DNA of 64,000 nt from Capnocytophaga haemolytica (GCF_001553545.1 NZ_CP014227.1:248001-312000); one strand, 5' to 3'; positions 1 to 9,530 are shown, counted from the first letter of the stretch. Numbers and translations: made by a program. The notes: generated from the letters alone by a model not told the origin.

Positions 1-2
1 TG

Positions 3-284
3 GACGACAACAAGACAGTGCGTTACGAACTCGGGTTTGCCTTGAATGGTTATGCGAAGTTCAACGTAATGGACAATGTATCGTTTGAGAACATCCTCAA
101 TCTGTACAGCAACTACCTGAAAAATCCTCAAAACGTAGATATCGACTACACTGCTAACGTAGTGATGACTGTCAACAAGTATTTGAGTGCTAACTTTACT
201 TTCCAAGCCATCTACGACGATGATGCGGCACGTGCCTTCCAGATTCGCGAAGTGTTGGGCTTAGGGGTAAACTATAAGTTCTAA
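3..284 (+). CDS. DUF3078-type outer-membrane protein, C-terminal part
   Basis: The frame is open from the window edge, so this is the last 93 codons of a longer gene. The visible part consists of alternating polar and hydrophobic strands and ends in VNYKF with a terminal Phe, as expected of an outer-membrane beta-barrel. The pattern NPQNVDIDYTANVVMTVNKY followed by a conserved YDDD and EVLGLGVNYKF resembles the C-terminus of DUF3078 proteins of Flavobacteriia, whose function is unknown to me. The assignment is by remembered family pattern only. A terminator hairpin follows 30 bases after the stop. Confidence 0.6.
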   Translation, partial: DDNKTVRYELGFALNGYAKFNVMDNVSFENILNLYSNYLKNPQNVDIDYTANVVMTVNKYLSANFTFQAIYDDDAARAFQIREVLGLGVNYKF

Positions 285-312
285 ATCACATATAAGCTTT
301 TATCTTATTATT

Positions 313-350
313 AAAGTTTAGGCTGCCTGCTGGGCAGCCTAAACTGTTTT
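313..350 (+). terminator. Rho-independent terminator after the DUF3078 gene
   Basis: A perfect 13-bp stem (AGTTTAGGCTGCC, 315-327, with its complement at 333-345) has a 5-base loop and is followed by a short T run. It lies between the rightward barrel gene and the convergent DUF4302 gene. Confidence 0.75.
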
Positions 351-423
351 ATAAAGGGAGACATTGTTCTATGCTAAACAGTGTAACAAAACACCTAAGA
401 ATAGGTCTAAGCGTTTAAGTTTC

Positions 424-1728
424 TTATTTTTTTGGCACCCCATAAACAGGGAAGTAATATTGAGGTCTTTTACTACTTTGTAAGGTGTACACATCGTTAG
501 GCAAACCGTATTTTTCCGTACGCTTTTCAATATAAAAACCTTCTTTCCCATCATTTAAAAAGAAATTAATCAGATTAATGGCAGCATTCGCCACATCTTT
601 ATCTCCCTGCCAAACTTTCAGATCATCTGCTATAAGTTTTCCTTCACCTTCATTTATGTAAAGCTTCTTATTCTTAACCTCATATCCACAACGGAAGGTG
701 AGTATATTTGGGTTATTTGTAAATTTGTGCCATATTTCAATAAGGCATACATTATTTTCCCTAAAAAGAATCCTATAAGCATAGAGTAACTTCCCTTTAG
801 AAGAGAAATACTGCCTCCTCATTTCTACTGAACTTAATGAGTTAAGAAAATTCTGAATAATATTGGCAAAACCAGCAAGGTTATCAATTTCTTTATAATC
901 ATCTGTTATCACCTCAGGATAGGTTTTGAGAATAAGTTCAACGGTAACCCCATCGACAGTAGTTTTATAACTTTGTGTGGTGTTGTCAAGCTTTAATTCG
1001 CTAATCTTCTTTCCTTCTACATCTAATGGAGGCATAATTTGCACTCCATCTGCTGTCGGCAAAGTTCCAAAACTAATCGTCTTATCCCCGTTTGAAAGCT
1101 TTAAAAGACGACTCTCATAAGAAGTAGCTCTATACTCCTCAGTTCCTTTTGCGGTGGTAATCTTTAATGTATGTGGACGATAAGCAAATAACCCTAAATT
1201 AATTTCTTTATTTGTTATTGTTGAGATATTATTCCAATCGGTAACCGTTGCCTTTTCGAAGTACACAAACTTATTAGTGCGTTGGGTTTTAAACTTGAGT
1301 TTATCGCCTTCTTTGCCATAGTAAAGAAAGTCGAACTCTCCATAGTAGCCATTGCCTTGGCTGCCGAGGTTTGAGTCGGCGAGCTTGTGGATATGGTTCT
1401 TAGTAACGAAGGATAGCATTGTAGTTTGCCCCATCTTCACTTGGTATTCGCTGGTGGTGGTAGCGGTGTCGCTATCGATGTCGGAGGTCATCACTACTTC
1501 GCCATCATTGCTGAACTTCATCAGCAGGGTAAATCCCCCCACCTTACCTTCATTAGGCTGGTAGGCAAATCGCCAGCCATTTTCGGGGGCAGTAAGCTCT
1601 TTTATAAGGGCTTCTTGGCTTTGCTGCATCTGCTCGCTTGAGGAGATGCCATCTAAATCCTCTACGCCATTTTTGTTGCAGGCAGAGGCGAGCAATATTG
1701 CTGAAAATATCAATAGTATCTTTTTCAT
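424..1728 (-). CDS. DUF4302 family lipoprotein
   Basis: This is a 434-residue lipoprotein with a short signal peptide and lipobox ending at Cys17 (ASAC). The N-terminal part contains the pattern LTAPENGWRFAYQPNE and then a beta-rich region with FTLLMKFSNDGEV, characteristic of DUF4302, a family commonly found beside SusC/SusD pairs. It is the last gene of a leftward operon: the zinc metallohydrolase stop lies only 12 bases before its start. It probably sits on the outer surface and helps handle the ligand of the adjacent transporter. The substrate cannot be read from sequence. Confidence 0.72.
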   Translation of the reverse strand: MKKILLIFSAILLASACNKNGVEDLDGISSSEQMQQSQEALIKELTAPENGWRFAYQPNEGKVGGFTLLMKFSNDGEVVMTSDIDSDTATTTSEYQVKMGQTTMLSFVTKNHIHKLADSNLGSQGNGYYGEFDFLYYGKEGDKLKFKTQRTNKFVYFEKATVTDWNNISTITNKEINLGLFAYRPHTLKITTAKGTEEYRATSYESRLLKLSNGDKTISFGTLPTADGVQIMPPLDVEGKKISELKLDNTTQSYKTTVDGVTVELILKTYPEVITDDYKEIDNLAGFANIIQNFLNSLSSVEMRRQYFSSKGKLLYAYRILFRENNVCLIEIWHKFTNNPNILTFRCGYEVKNKKLYINEGEGKLIADDLKVWQGDKDVANAAINLINFFLNDGKEGFYIEKRTEKYGLPNDVYTLQSSKRPQYYFPVYGVPKK

Positions 1729-1740
1729 CGTAAATTATTT

Positions 1741-2595
1741 TTAAGGGTTTAACACTTCTAACATACGTCTTTCTACAAGGTCTTGCAGCTGGTAGATGTC
1801 GATGTTCCACTCGCTCTTAAAGTACTCAGCAACCATTTTTTCTTTTGAGCGAAGAGCCGCCTTACCATTGGCATTGGTTACGGCATTGATTTTTGCATCA
1901 AACTGAGCTTTTGACATACTGAGGATCGCTGAGGTCATTTCGGCAAAATCTTCAATATCATTAGCCATAGCGTAGGGGGTTATGAAGCCCTTGTTGAGGG
2001 CATCAACGTCTTTCACATTAAACCACTGAGCGGTGTAGTCGCTGGGGGTAATTTTGCGATACTCATCAGAATAGGGTTTGTGCTGATTGATGATGTGGCA
2101 ATATTCGTGCTGAATGGTATGGAAATATTGGCGGGTAGCCTGTTGCTGGGTAATATCGAGCTGATCGACATTGAAGAGGGTGATCTTCATACCGCTATCG
2201 GCAAAGCCGAGGGTGATGGTGCCATCAGTATTTCTATTATAGCCGCCGATGAGTGAGATTTGTCGAGGGGCTACGGTTTTGATAAAGTCGGCACCGGCCA
2301 CTTCTACGTAAGGGTCTATCCATACTTTCTTAACGATTTCGAGCATTGGTTGCACTTTCTCACGTGTGGGCGGGTAGAGAAACTTATTCTGTTCAAAGTC
2401 GGCATCTATCCACTTATAGGTAACAGCGATGTTATAAGGTCGCTGAAAGTTGTTGTAGATAAACCTATCCAAGGTGGTTTGAGAGTACTGGTGTCCTCCG
2501 TCAAAAATACTCTTATCTGAGAGTTCGTCTCCGTTATCGCGCTTGCAGGCAGTGAGGCTCAGCATCGCTATTGCTATTAGTATATATCTTTTCAT
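1741..2595 (-). CDS. SusC/D-associated zinc metallohydrolase lipoprotein
   Basis: This 284-residue lipoprotein has lipobox Cys17 (LTAC). A zinc-binding HExxH motif is present as HEYCH at residues 163-167, and a further Glu-rich helix (DIEDFAEMTSAIL) could supply the third ligand. It matches the family named substrate import-associated zinc metallohydrolase lipoprotein, which travels with SusC/SusD genes. I chose the second Met (MKRYIL) because it begins a standard signal peptide; an ATG lies three codons earlier. It is 21 bases downstream of the SusD stop. It is likely a surface protease or peptidase acting on the imported ligand; peptide, glycopeptide or metal-carrier substrates are all possible. 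Confidence 0.75.
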   Translation of the reverse strand: MKRYILIAIAMLSLTACKRDNGDELSDKSIFDGGHQYSQTTLDRFIYNNFQRPYNIAVTYKWIDADFEQNKFLYPPTREKVQPMLEIVKKVWIDPYVEVAGADFIKTVAPRQISLIGGYNRNTDGTITLGFADSGMKITLFNVDQLDITQQQATRQYFHTIQHEYCHIINQHKPYSDEYRKITPSDYTAQWFNVKDVDALNKGFITPYAMANDIEDFAEMTSAILSMSKAQFDAKINAVTNANGKAALRSKEKMVAEYFKSEWNIDIYQLQDLVERRMLEVLNP

Positions 2596-2616
2596 CTCTA
2601 TCATTTTTTAGGGTGA

Positions 2617-4098
2617 TTATCTTGGGTTAGCAGGGAGGCCAGCTTTCACGGCATCCTCAGGTATTTGCCACTCGCGGCGAGGGTCGTCTTTTTTAAGTTC
2701 ATAAGTACCTTTGCTATCGGTGTGGGTAACGGTCATTCCCCAACGCTTGATATCAAACCAGCGTAGGCCTAAGTGCAGGAACTCGGCGCGACGTACATCA
2801 GCGATACACTGTAGCCATTCGCGTTGCTGTGTAGTGAGGCTATAGTTGGGGTCGAAAGCCGTTCCAACACCTGCATAGCGTCTGTTCATTATAGCCTCAG
2901 TGAGTGCGGGGTTTATGGTGCCTCCCTGAGTTTTATAGGGTAGATAAAGGTTAAGGTCAGCAATCACCTCAGCTGTGTTGCCGAGCATCAGGTTAGCCTC
3001 TACACGGTTGAGCAGCACCTCATCATAAGAGAGCAAGCTTGCCATTGTGTATCGATATCCTGTGCCTGCTGATATGTTATCATACTTAAAGTACTGCAGA
3101 AAGCGAGGAATATTGAGGTTCTCAGTGTTGCCATAGATGTCGTAAGCCCAATTGTTTAGGGTGGGATGGCTTCGCTGACCAATAATGTTTCTCGCTACGT
3201 TTATCGTCAACCCATATTTCACACTTCCGAATCGAATGGAATAGTCAGAGATGTTCCCTGAGATGAGTAAGTTAGCAGGCTCACTCGAACTCACATAAAG
3301 ATTTTTGTTTTGAGAATAACTCAGTTGTGCATAGGCTACTACATTGCGCAAATTCTTAGCAGGGTCATTCCCTAAAACAGCATTTGCGTGGTTGATCACT
3401 TTTTCCCATTCACCTTTAGCTAAATAGAAGCGCGTAGCAAAGCCATTGGCAGCCTCTTTGGTAAAGTGAAATTTAGGCTGTTTATACTTTGAGTTGTCTA
3501 TCAAGGCGATACCCTCAAGAAGGTCTTGCTCAATGAGGTCGTAATACTCTTTGATAGAAATGCGCTTATAGTTAGCAAAAACCACCTTCTCAGGCGTCTT
3601 CACATAAGGCAGCGCAACATCAGTGGCAGCCGTAGCTGGATTATAAGGTTTTGCCCAGAAGGTAACCAACATAAAGTGGGCATAGGCACGCGCCACAAGG
3701 GCTTCCCCTTTTAGGTAGTTGAGGTTTTTACCTTTGCCGATTTCCTGAACCGACTCTAAAGCCTGATTAGCAGCTGCAATAGCCGTATAAGCCGCATTCC
3801 AATAGTGGGTAGGCGTATCTTGGCGTACTTCAGTGTTGTCCTTCCAGTGATAAGCATCTGTATTGACGGTATTATTCTCCGTTACAGTGGTCTTATCATC
3901 GGCGTTGTCACTCATCGATTCTGCTACGAGCATATATAGCCCGTCTGGGTAGGCTGAGGTTAAGAGCTCTTGTATCTTCTCAGGTGTATTTATCTCTGTG
4001 CGCTTATCAGGCACTTCATCTAAGAAGGAGTTACAGCCTGATAGCCCCAGTGCTAAGGCAAGAGCTGCAACAGTTTTATTACATATATACTTTTTCAT
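2617..4098 (-). CDS. SusD/RagB family nutrient-binding lipoprotein
   Basis: This 493-residue lipoprotein has lipobox Cys22 (LSGC) followed by NSFLDEVPD, the usual start of SusD proteins. It contains TPR-like helices (residues about 100-230) and the conserved C-terminal pattern RRAEFLHLGLRWFDIKRWGM found in RagB/SusD. Such proteins cap the SusC barrel on the cell surface and bind the ligand. It lies 15 bases downstream of the SusC gene in the same operon. Length is slightly short but within the family range. Confidence 0.9.
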   Translation of the reverse strand: MKKYICNKTVAALALALGLSGCNSFLDEVPDKRTEINTPEKIQELLTSAYPDGLYMLVAESMSDNADDKTTVTENNTVNTDAYHWKDNTEVRQDTPTHYWNAAYTAIAAANQALESVQEIGKGKNLNYLKGEALVARAYAHFMLVTFWAKPYNPATAATDVALPYVKTPEKVVFANYKRISIKEYYDLIEQDLLEGIALIDNSKYKQPKFHFTKEAANGFATRFYLAKGEWEKVINHANAVLGNDPAKNLRNVVAYAQLSYSQNKNLYVSSSEPANLLISGNISDYSIRFGSVKYGLTINVARNIIGQRSHPTLNNWAYDIYGNTENLNIPRFLQYFKYDNISAGTGYRYTMASLLSYDEVLLNRVEANLMLGNTAEVIADLNLYLPYKTQGGTINPALTEAIMNRRYAGVGTAFDPNYSLTTQQREWLQCIADVRRAEFLHLGLRWFDIKRWGMTVTHTDSKGTYELKKDDPRREWQIPEDAVKAGLPANPR

Positions 4099-4113
4099 AT
4101 CCTTTCTGATTTT

Positions 4114-7100
4114 TTAAATTCCTATATTGATTGTAAAGGTATACTGTGTAGAAACAGGGTAGGCAACCCCACCTGCTCTAAAAAACTCAGGGTCTTGCCC
4201 ATTGAGGTTCTTATCCGCATAGATAAGGAACGGATTGGTTGTTTGCAAACGCAGCGTGAAGTTGCTTAGCTTAAGAGCCTCGAGCAAGTCTTTGTTAAAT
4301 GAGTAAGAGAGCGAGATACTCTTCATACGGATAAAAGCACCATCAACCACCCGCTCGCTTGAGTAATTGTAAGCGTTGTAGATCTTTCTCATATTATCAC
4401 TTCCCACTGTATTGATGATTCTCTTTGAAGCAATAGCAGGAATATGAGTCTGCTGGTCTGAAGCCGTCCAACGGTTGATAAACTCACGAGGGAAAACGTC
4501 CAAATCGTTATACTCAGAGCTATAGATAGGGGCGAGCCTAATCTTATTGCCTGCAGAGGCAGTGATGAGTGCACTCAGCTCCCAATTCTTATACTTAAAT
4601 GTATTAGAGAGTCCTCCGGTGATGTTAGGCTCTACGGGGCCTTCCTTCTTGAGGTAGCTCAAAATATCTTGTCTATCTTGGAAGTTGATGTCTCTAAAAG
4701 GATCTTGACCTTCTTTGAGTTTCAGCACAGGCAATCCGCGATCGTCTAATTTTTGGAAGTCAAAAGAGTAGAGCGTATTGCGCTGCTCGCCGAGCACGTT
4801 GCCGCCCAATTCACGCACCAGCCCCCACACATTCGATTCATAGCGCAGCTTGGTGATCTTCTGGTCGAAATAAGAGAAATTGATCTCAGATGTCCACGAG
4901 AAGTTGTCATTCTTAAAGTTGCGTGTGCGCAGCGCAAGCTCAATCCCCTTAGTGGTCATCTCTGCATTGTTGGCCAGCTTAGTCTGCTCGCCACCCACGC
5001 CAGAGGTGCGCACGTAGTCAATGAGGTCCTTAGAATTCTTTTGGTAGAGATCGACTGTGAGGTTTATGGCGTTCTTAAACAGCCCGAGGTCTACCCCAAT
5101 GTTGCTTTCGTATACCTTTTCCCAAGTGAGTTCGCTGTTTTGCAGCTGATCGATCACGATTTTATTTTCGCGATTGCCTGGCACGTAGCGCTCAGTAACT
5201 TTGTTTTTGTAGATTGCCAGCGCATTGCTTGCACTTCCTAAGCCAGCGATGAGTCCGTAGCCAGCGCGCAGGGCGAGGTTAGAGACGGTGGGGTTGTTAG
5301 CGAGGAACTTCTCTTTGCTGATATTCCAACGTCCACTGACGTTCCACGTAGGCAACCAACGGGCAGAGCGACTGCGGCCGAGCTTGTTAGAGCCCTCGTA
5401 GTTGGCTGTCAGCGAGAGCACGTAGCGTTCGTCAAAGGTGTAGTTGCCTTGCAAGAAGAAGGCGATGCCACGCTCTTTGTTGAACGAGCTATCAAAGTAA
5501 TCGATGTTATCTTGTATGTATTTTTGCAAGATGCGATAGTCGGTGAATACGGAGCCACCTTTCTTGAACTGGTAACCATAGCCAGTGCTGAAATTGTTGT
5601 CGCGGTCGGTATGGCGATATTCTTGCCCGAGGAAGAGCTTTACATCGTGTACATTCTTAAACAAAGACTTGTATTCCAACGCATTGCGGAAGTAGTAGCT
5701 CTGTAGATTGTCTTCAGAAGTTCTTAAGATACCTCCATTAGGCAACACCACTTGTGGGATAGCATCAGGGTTGTCAGGGTCTGTAAATAAGAACGGATTG
5801 TTCTTAGCAATGATGGTCGTCTCATTGGCGCGGTGTGCCCCAGCCACATTGCTATCCTCCGTCATTGAGTGTTTATTGGTGCTCTTTACGTGGCGCACAG
5901 AACCGAGAAACTTGTAATGTAGGTTCTTATTGATCTTAAAGTCGATATCACCTTGCAACTTCAGCTCAAGCACGTTGATATCCATATAGTTGTTGCTAAG
6001 TTCGTTGAGGATATTCATCGGTGCGTAGTTATAGCGGTAGTACTCCAAAGCTCCATTATCGTCATAAGGGCGCAGCGTGCGACTTGTATTGAGTGCGTAG
6101 CTAAACGGATTGATATCGAAGTCGCGCGTGTACTCACCGGTTACTTGGTTTGCCTTACGGGTATAGGTACCTGGTGCTTTTTGCTCACGTATCGACCCTT
6201 GTGCCAATACCCCTACGGTAATCTTAGGCGAAAGGGTGTAAGTGGTCTTCAGGTTACCCGTAACACGACGTACGCGGTCGGCGATGCTCCAACCTGGGTC
6301 AGTAAAGAAGCCTACTGAGGCGTATTGCGTAGAGTTTTCACCACCTCCCGAGAGACTCACAGTGTGGTTCTGTGTGAGCGAAGGGCGGAAGAGCACTTTA
6401 AACCAGTCGGTGTTGGCATATTCATACTTTTTGAGGAAAGCATTACGCCCTTCGGTGGTGTTTTCCACCAAGAAACGCCCTGTGGCAGGGTCGTAAGTGT
6501 CGATGGCACGGTACATCATATTGTAAACCCCACCGTAGCGTGCTTGGGTATGCGAAGCAAGGCTAAAAAGCCCTTTTTCTTCTAACTCACGGTAGATGGC
6601 CATCGTCTCTTGTGAGTTGAGGATGTCGTACTGCCCATAGTTAGGCACTGAGCGCACGGACTGCTCGAGTTGGTAAGAGACTTGGGTGCGGGTGTTCTTC
6701 TTACCGCTCTTAGTGGTGATGATCACCACCCCGTTGAGTGCACGTGCCCCATAGAGCGAAAGTGCCGAGGCGTCTTTAAGGATTTCGATAGACTCGATGT
6801 CGTTGGCATTGAGCCCTGAGATAGCTGAACTCACCAGCGTAGAGGCATCACCTGAGGCAAGCTGCTCAAAAGTGAGGTTTACGACCTCTTCTTGCACGGC
6901 ACCATCCACCACCCACAGCGGCTTGGTGTCGCCAAAGATAGATGAACCACCGCGGATGGTGATCTTAGGAGCGGTACCAAACGAGCCTGAGATGTTTTGG
7001 ACGTTCACCCCTGCAGCACGCCCTTCGAGCATACGCCCCACGTCTACCACGCCGTCCATCTTTACTTGGTCGGCTTTGAGGGTTTGTGTTGCCCCTGTGA

Positions 7101-7458
7101 ACTTGCTTTTGTCTACTGTTTGGTAGCCGGTGATGATCACTTCACCGATCTGCACTACGTCTTCTTTCATCTTAATGTTGATGATCTTTGCAGTGCCGAC
7201 TATTTTGCTCTGGGTAGCCATCCCGAGGGTTGAGAACTCCAAAACCGCCTTATCATCAGGCACTTTTACTTTGTAATGCCCATCAAAATCGGTAACAGCC
7301 CCAATGTTACTACCTTTTATGATGACATTTACGCCCATCAGCGGTACGCCCTTATCGTCGGTAACCGTACCGCTCACTTCTCTTGTCTGCGCGAAGCCGA
7401 CAAGCGGTACTGCCAGAAAGAACAGCAGTACCCACCATACATTGTTGTTTACTCTCAT
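4114..7458 (-). CDS. SusC/RagA family TonB-dependent transporter
   Basis: This is a 1,114-residue outer-membrane transporter. The start is set at ATG 7458 (MRVNNNVWWVL), which gives a clean signal peptide ending GFAQ; an upstream in-frame Met adds 28 implausible residues. After the signal come a carboxypeptidase-like domain (SGTVTDDKGVPLMGVNVIIKG), the TonB-box region (EVIITGYQT), a plug domain (PLWVVDGAV, NDIESIEILKDASALSLYGA) and a large barrel ending in ITINIGI. It is the first gene of the operon with SusD, zinc hydrolase and DUF4302. The absence of glycosidases or sulfatases and the presence of a metallohydrolase argue against a simple polysaccharide substrate. Confidence 0.92.
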   Translation of the reverse strand: MRVNNNVWWVLLFFLAVPLVGFAQTREVSGTVTDDKGVPLMGVNVIIKGSNIGAVTDFDGHYKVKVPDDKAVLEFSTLGMATQSKIVGTAKIINIKMKEDVVQIGEVIITGYQTVDKSKFTGATQTLKADQVKMDGVVDVGRMLEGRAAGVNVQNISGSFGTAPKITIRGGSSIFGDTKPLWVVDGAVQEEVVNLTFEQLASGDASTLVSSAISGLNANDIESIEILKDASALSLYGARALNGVVIITTKSGKKNTRTQVSYQLEQSVRSVPNYGQYDILNSQETMAIYRELEEKGLFSLASHTQARYGGVYNMMYRAIDTYDPATGRFLVENTTEGRNAFLKKYEYANTDWFKVLFRPSLTQNHTVSLSGGGENSTQYASVGFFTDPGWSIADRVRRVTGNLKTTYTLSPKITVGVLAQGSIREQKAPGTYTRKANQVTGEYTRDFDINPFSYALNTSRTLRPYDDNGALEYYRYNYAPMNILNELSNNYMDINVLELKLQGDIDFKINKNLHYKFLGSVRHVKSTNKHSMTEDSNVAGAHRANETTIIAKNNPFLFTDPDNPDAIPQVVLPNGGILRTSEDNLQSYYFRNALEYKSLFKNVHDVKLFLGQEYRHTDRDNNFSTGYGYQFKKGGSVFTDYRILQKYIQDNIDYFDSSFNKERGIAFFLQGNYTFDERYVLSLTANYEGSNKLGRSRSARWLPTWNVSGRWNISKEKFLANNPTVSNLALRAGYGLIAGLGSASNALAIYKNKVTERYVPGNRENKIVIDQLQNSELTWEKVYESNIGVDLGLFKNAINLTVDLYQKNSKDLIDYVRTSGVGGEQTKLANNAEMTTKGIELALRTRNFKNDNFSWTSEINFSYFDQKITKLRYESNVWGLVRELGGNVLGEQRNTLYSFDFQKLDDRGLPVLKLKEGQDPFRDINFQDRQDILSYLKKEGPVEPNITGGLSNTFKYKNWELSALITASAGNKIRLAPIYSSEYNDLDVFPREFINRWTASDQQTHIPAIASKRIINTVGSDNMRKIYNAYNYSSERVVDGAFIRMKSISLSYSFNKDLLEALKLSNFTLRLQTTNPFLIYADKNLNGQDPEFFRAGGVAYPVSTQYTFTINIGI

Positions 7459-7515
7459 ATCCTTATTATTTATTATTAACGACGGGGCAAAGTTATATTT
7501 ATTTTCTTCACTTTG

Positions 7516-7550
7516 CAAATATAAAAAGATATTTTTTTTCACAACAACAA
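7516..7550 (-). promoter_or_regulatory. Promoter of the SusC-SusD-hydrolase-DUF4302 operon
   Basis: On the minus strand a -7 box TATATTTG (7523-7516) fits the Bacteroidota consensus TAnnTTTG, and TTG triplets lie about 20 bases upstream (around 7543-7550). It sits 58 bases before the SusC start. The rest of 7551-7845 is AT-rich with no recognisable gene. Confidence 0.6.
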
Positions 7551-7844
7551 AAAGGCTCTTTGATTATTCTGTTACAAAAGTTGCTTATTTCGTTATATTA
7601 TTCATAAAGTTAACATTTGTTTTTTGCATTCTATTTATAATTAAAGATTTTGGTATAGTAAATTTATTGTAAAAAAATGTTGTTATATGGGCTTTTATAG
7701 ATACTTTTGCGTATGGTCGCAAACGATTTTAACCTAAAAATACACTATTTAAGCCTGTGAAGGTAGACAAAATATTTCTTATGATTTCGCAAAATAAGGC
7801 GTTGTTTTATACTACTTTTTTGATATAAGTAGATAGAAAATACC

Positions 7845-7892
7845 AACAGAGGTATGTAATCCCCTGTAAGGAGGAAGTACATACCTCTGTTT
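7845..7892 (-). terminator. Terminator hairpin after the SUFU gene
   Basis: A 14-bp stem (AACAGAGGTATGTA and its complement at 7878-7891) encloses a 19-base loop. It lies 24 bases past the stop of the leftward SUFU gene. On the plus strand it is followed by five T, so it may act in both directions. Confidence 0.6.
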
Positions 7893-7915
7893 TTGTCGCT
7901 TATTTCCTTATGCAA

Positions 7916-9067
7916 TTAACTTCCTAAGCACACGTACGCCATAGGGGTGCCCTCATCGTCGTAGCCCTCGAAGCTTAGCCCTTCGAAGAACTTATGGTCG
8001 CCCAAATCCTTCGTGAGGAAGAGCTGGTGGAGATACCACAGCAATTCCATCGCTACGAAGTTGCCGTCCTGCGAAGCCTCGAGGGTGGCAATTACCTCTA
8101 CGGGACCTTCATCGGAGGTGTTTTCTACAAAGGAGTCGGGGTCGTCAAGCGTTTCAAAATCTTGCAGCTCATCAAGGCTATCAATATAAGCCTCGTAGGA
8201 GACTTTTACCTTGGTGCTGGCAAAGAGCGTCTCAAAGGGGTTGAAGTCGTCTAAGGGATGCTCCAATCCCTCGTTGTATTGGCTCACAGCTGCCCAGAAG
8301 GTCATCACCGAGTCGTAAGAGGTGTCGTTGAAAGCCCAATAGACATCGTTGAGTGCCTCGTGGTGCGATGTGAGCTGAAAGCCTTCGCATACGTTGGGGC
8401 GATTGACGTCGACCACAGGCGGAAACGGCATCTCTGCCTCGCGGAACCGCTCTAATAGGGCGTTGGTGCCGTGCTCGAGTTTGTAGTTCATCTCCTCATC
8501 ATAGAGCGGTATCAAGGTGTAGAACATCACCCTGCGCTCAGTGTCGTCATCGGCAATCTTCTCTTTGAGCGAGAGGGGCGCGCTTTCATCTAAGGTCCAT
8601 AGCGGGTAGACCATAAAGCCCGTGAAGTTAGTGCCTGGTATCTTTTCGCCTGTGGGGATGGTGTGCCCTTCGCCTAACCACGTATCCATTTGCAGTGGTA
8701 GGCGCGAGAGGCGTTTGATCCAATAGATAGGCCAATAGCTTTCATCTTCTTCGCTCTTTACGTCATATTCTTCACCAATCTTCCAATCGGGTGGCAAGAG
8801 CATAAATAGCTCTAAGCGTTTGGGTTCGTCTTCAGGGGCATTCATACGGTAGGCACCTGCCCCTACGGTGGTTACGCAATAGTAGTCCTCACCGTCTTTA
8901 GGGTTGATGATGTAGACATCGCAGTGGATATCAAGGGAGAGTATCTCGTGGAACACTAGGTCGCTCTTGCCCATATTTTCGTCTATCCAAGCCTCTACGG
9001 CTTCTAATTCCTCTTCGGAGTAGAGGTGCAACTCATAGCCTTCTTCAAAATCTATTTTGTCTGACAT
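7916..9067 (-). CDS. Suppressor-of-fused (SUFU) domain protein
   Basis: This 383-residue cytoplasmic protein has no signal peptide and is very acidic. Residues about 30-200 show the bacterial SUFU pattern: DVYIINP, VTTVGAGAYRMN, LELFMLLPPDWK, WPIYWIKRLSRLP and DTWLGEGHTIP. The C-terminal 180 residues are a second, unrecognised acidic region. Bacterial SUFU proteins are known as immunity proteins in polymorphic-toxin loci, but they also occur alone. No toxin gene is adjacent here, so the role is open. It has its own promoter and terminator. Confidence 0.72.
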   Translation of the reverse strand: MSDKIDFEEGYELHLYSEEELEAVEAWIDENMGKSDLVFHEILSLDIHCDVYIINPKDGEDYYCVTTVGAGAYRMNAPEDEPKRLELFMLLPPDWKIGEEYDVKSEEDESYWPIYWIKRLSRLPLQMDTWLGEGHTIPTGEKIPGTNFTGFMVYPLWTLDESAPLSLKEKIADDDTERRVMFYTLIPLYDEEMNYKLEHGTNALLERFREAEMPFPPVVDVNRPNVCEGFQLTSHHEALNDVYWAFNDTSYDSVMTFWAAVSQYNEGLEHPLDDFNPFETLFASTKVKVSYEAYIDSLDELQDFETLDDPDSFVENTSDEGPVEVIATLEASQDGNFVAMELLWYLHQLFLTKDLGDHKFFEGLSFEGYDDEGTPMAYVCLGS

Positions 9068-9099
9068 AGCGATTTTGTTTTTAAATATGTTTCAGGCGA

Positions 9100-9130
9100 C
9101 AAATATAAGGTTTTTTGTTTAGATTGCCAA
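9100..9130 (-). promoter_or_regulatory. Promoter of the SUFU gene
   Basis: On the minus strand, -7 box TATATTTG (9107-9100) and TTG (9130-9128) are separated by 20 bases, matching the Bacteroidota promoter pattern. The box lies 33 bases before the start codon. Confidence 0.6.
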
Positions 9131-9139
9131 ATGTGATTA

Positions 9140-9530
9140 GTTTTGAGCTTCGAGCTTTGAGCTTTTAGGGCTAACGCACCGTTTTTATAGTGGATATTTT
9201 AAGGAGTAAGGTTCGATAGGATGTTTTAATGTATTCTTACTAAAATAGCTCTATTATTGAATAATATGTAATCGCTAATCGTGTCGAAATGCACCCTTTT
9301 AGGGTAGGTAGAAAGTCCGTAGTGCATCCGTATTGGTACCGTATTGATACCGTAGTTGCTCTTACCTTCCTCTTACCTTGCTCTTAGGTTCTTCTTACAG
9401 GGAGGGGTTAGGGATCAGGGTTTAGTGGTTAGATTGTTGTGGGAAAATGTTGTGTTGCGGTATTGTTAAAAAGATGCGGCAAAGATACAAAATAATGTAT
9501 AATGCACAATGTATAATGTATAATTTCTTT
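9140..9530. repeat. Gene-free stretch with several short-period repeat arrays
   Basis: The 538-base gap between the SUFU gene and the next gene has no plausible ORF. It contains at least four degenerate arrays of 7-12 base words: AGCTTCGAGCTTTGAGCTTT near 9149, ACCGTATTGATACCGTA near 9339, CTCTTACCTT repeated near 9358-9390, and ATGTATAATGCACA words near 9493-9526. Each array has a different consensus. Related words appear in other intergenic gaps of this window. Confidence 0.55.

Noticed and set aside
4753..6585. Several plus-strand frames of 80-160 codons across the first SusC gene
   Set aside because: They are shadows of a long gene with clear signal, plug and barrel on the minus strand.
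424..7458. Assignment of the first import operon to a specific iron-capture or polysaccharide system
   Set aside because: The families present do not define the ligand, and no diagnostic enzyme or regulator site is visible.
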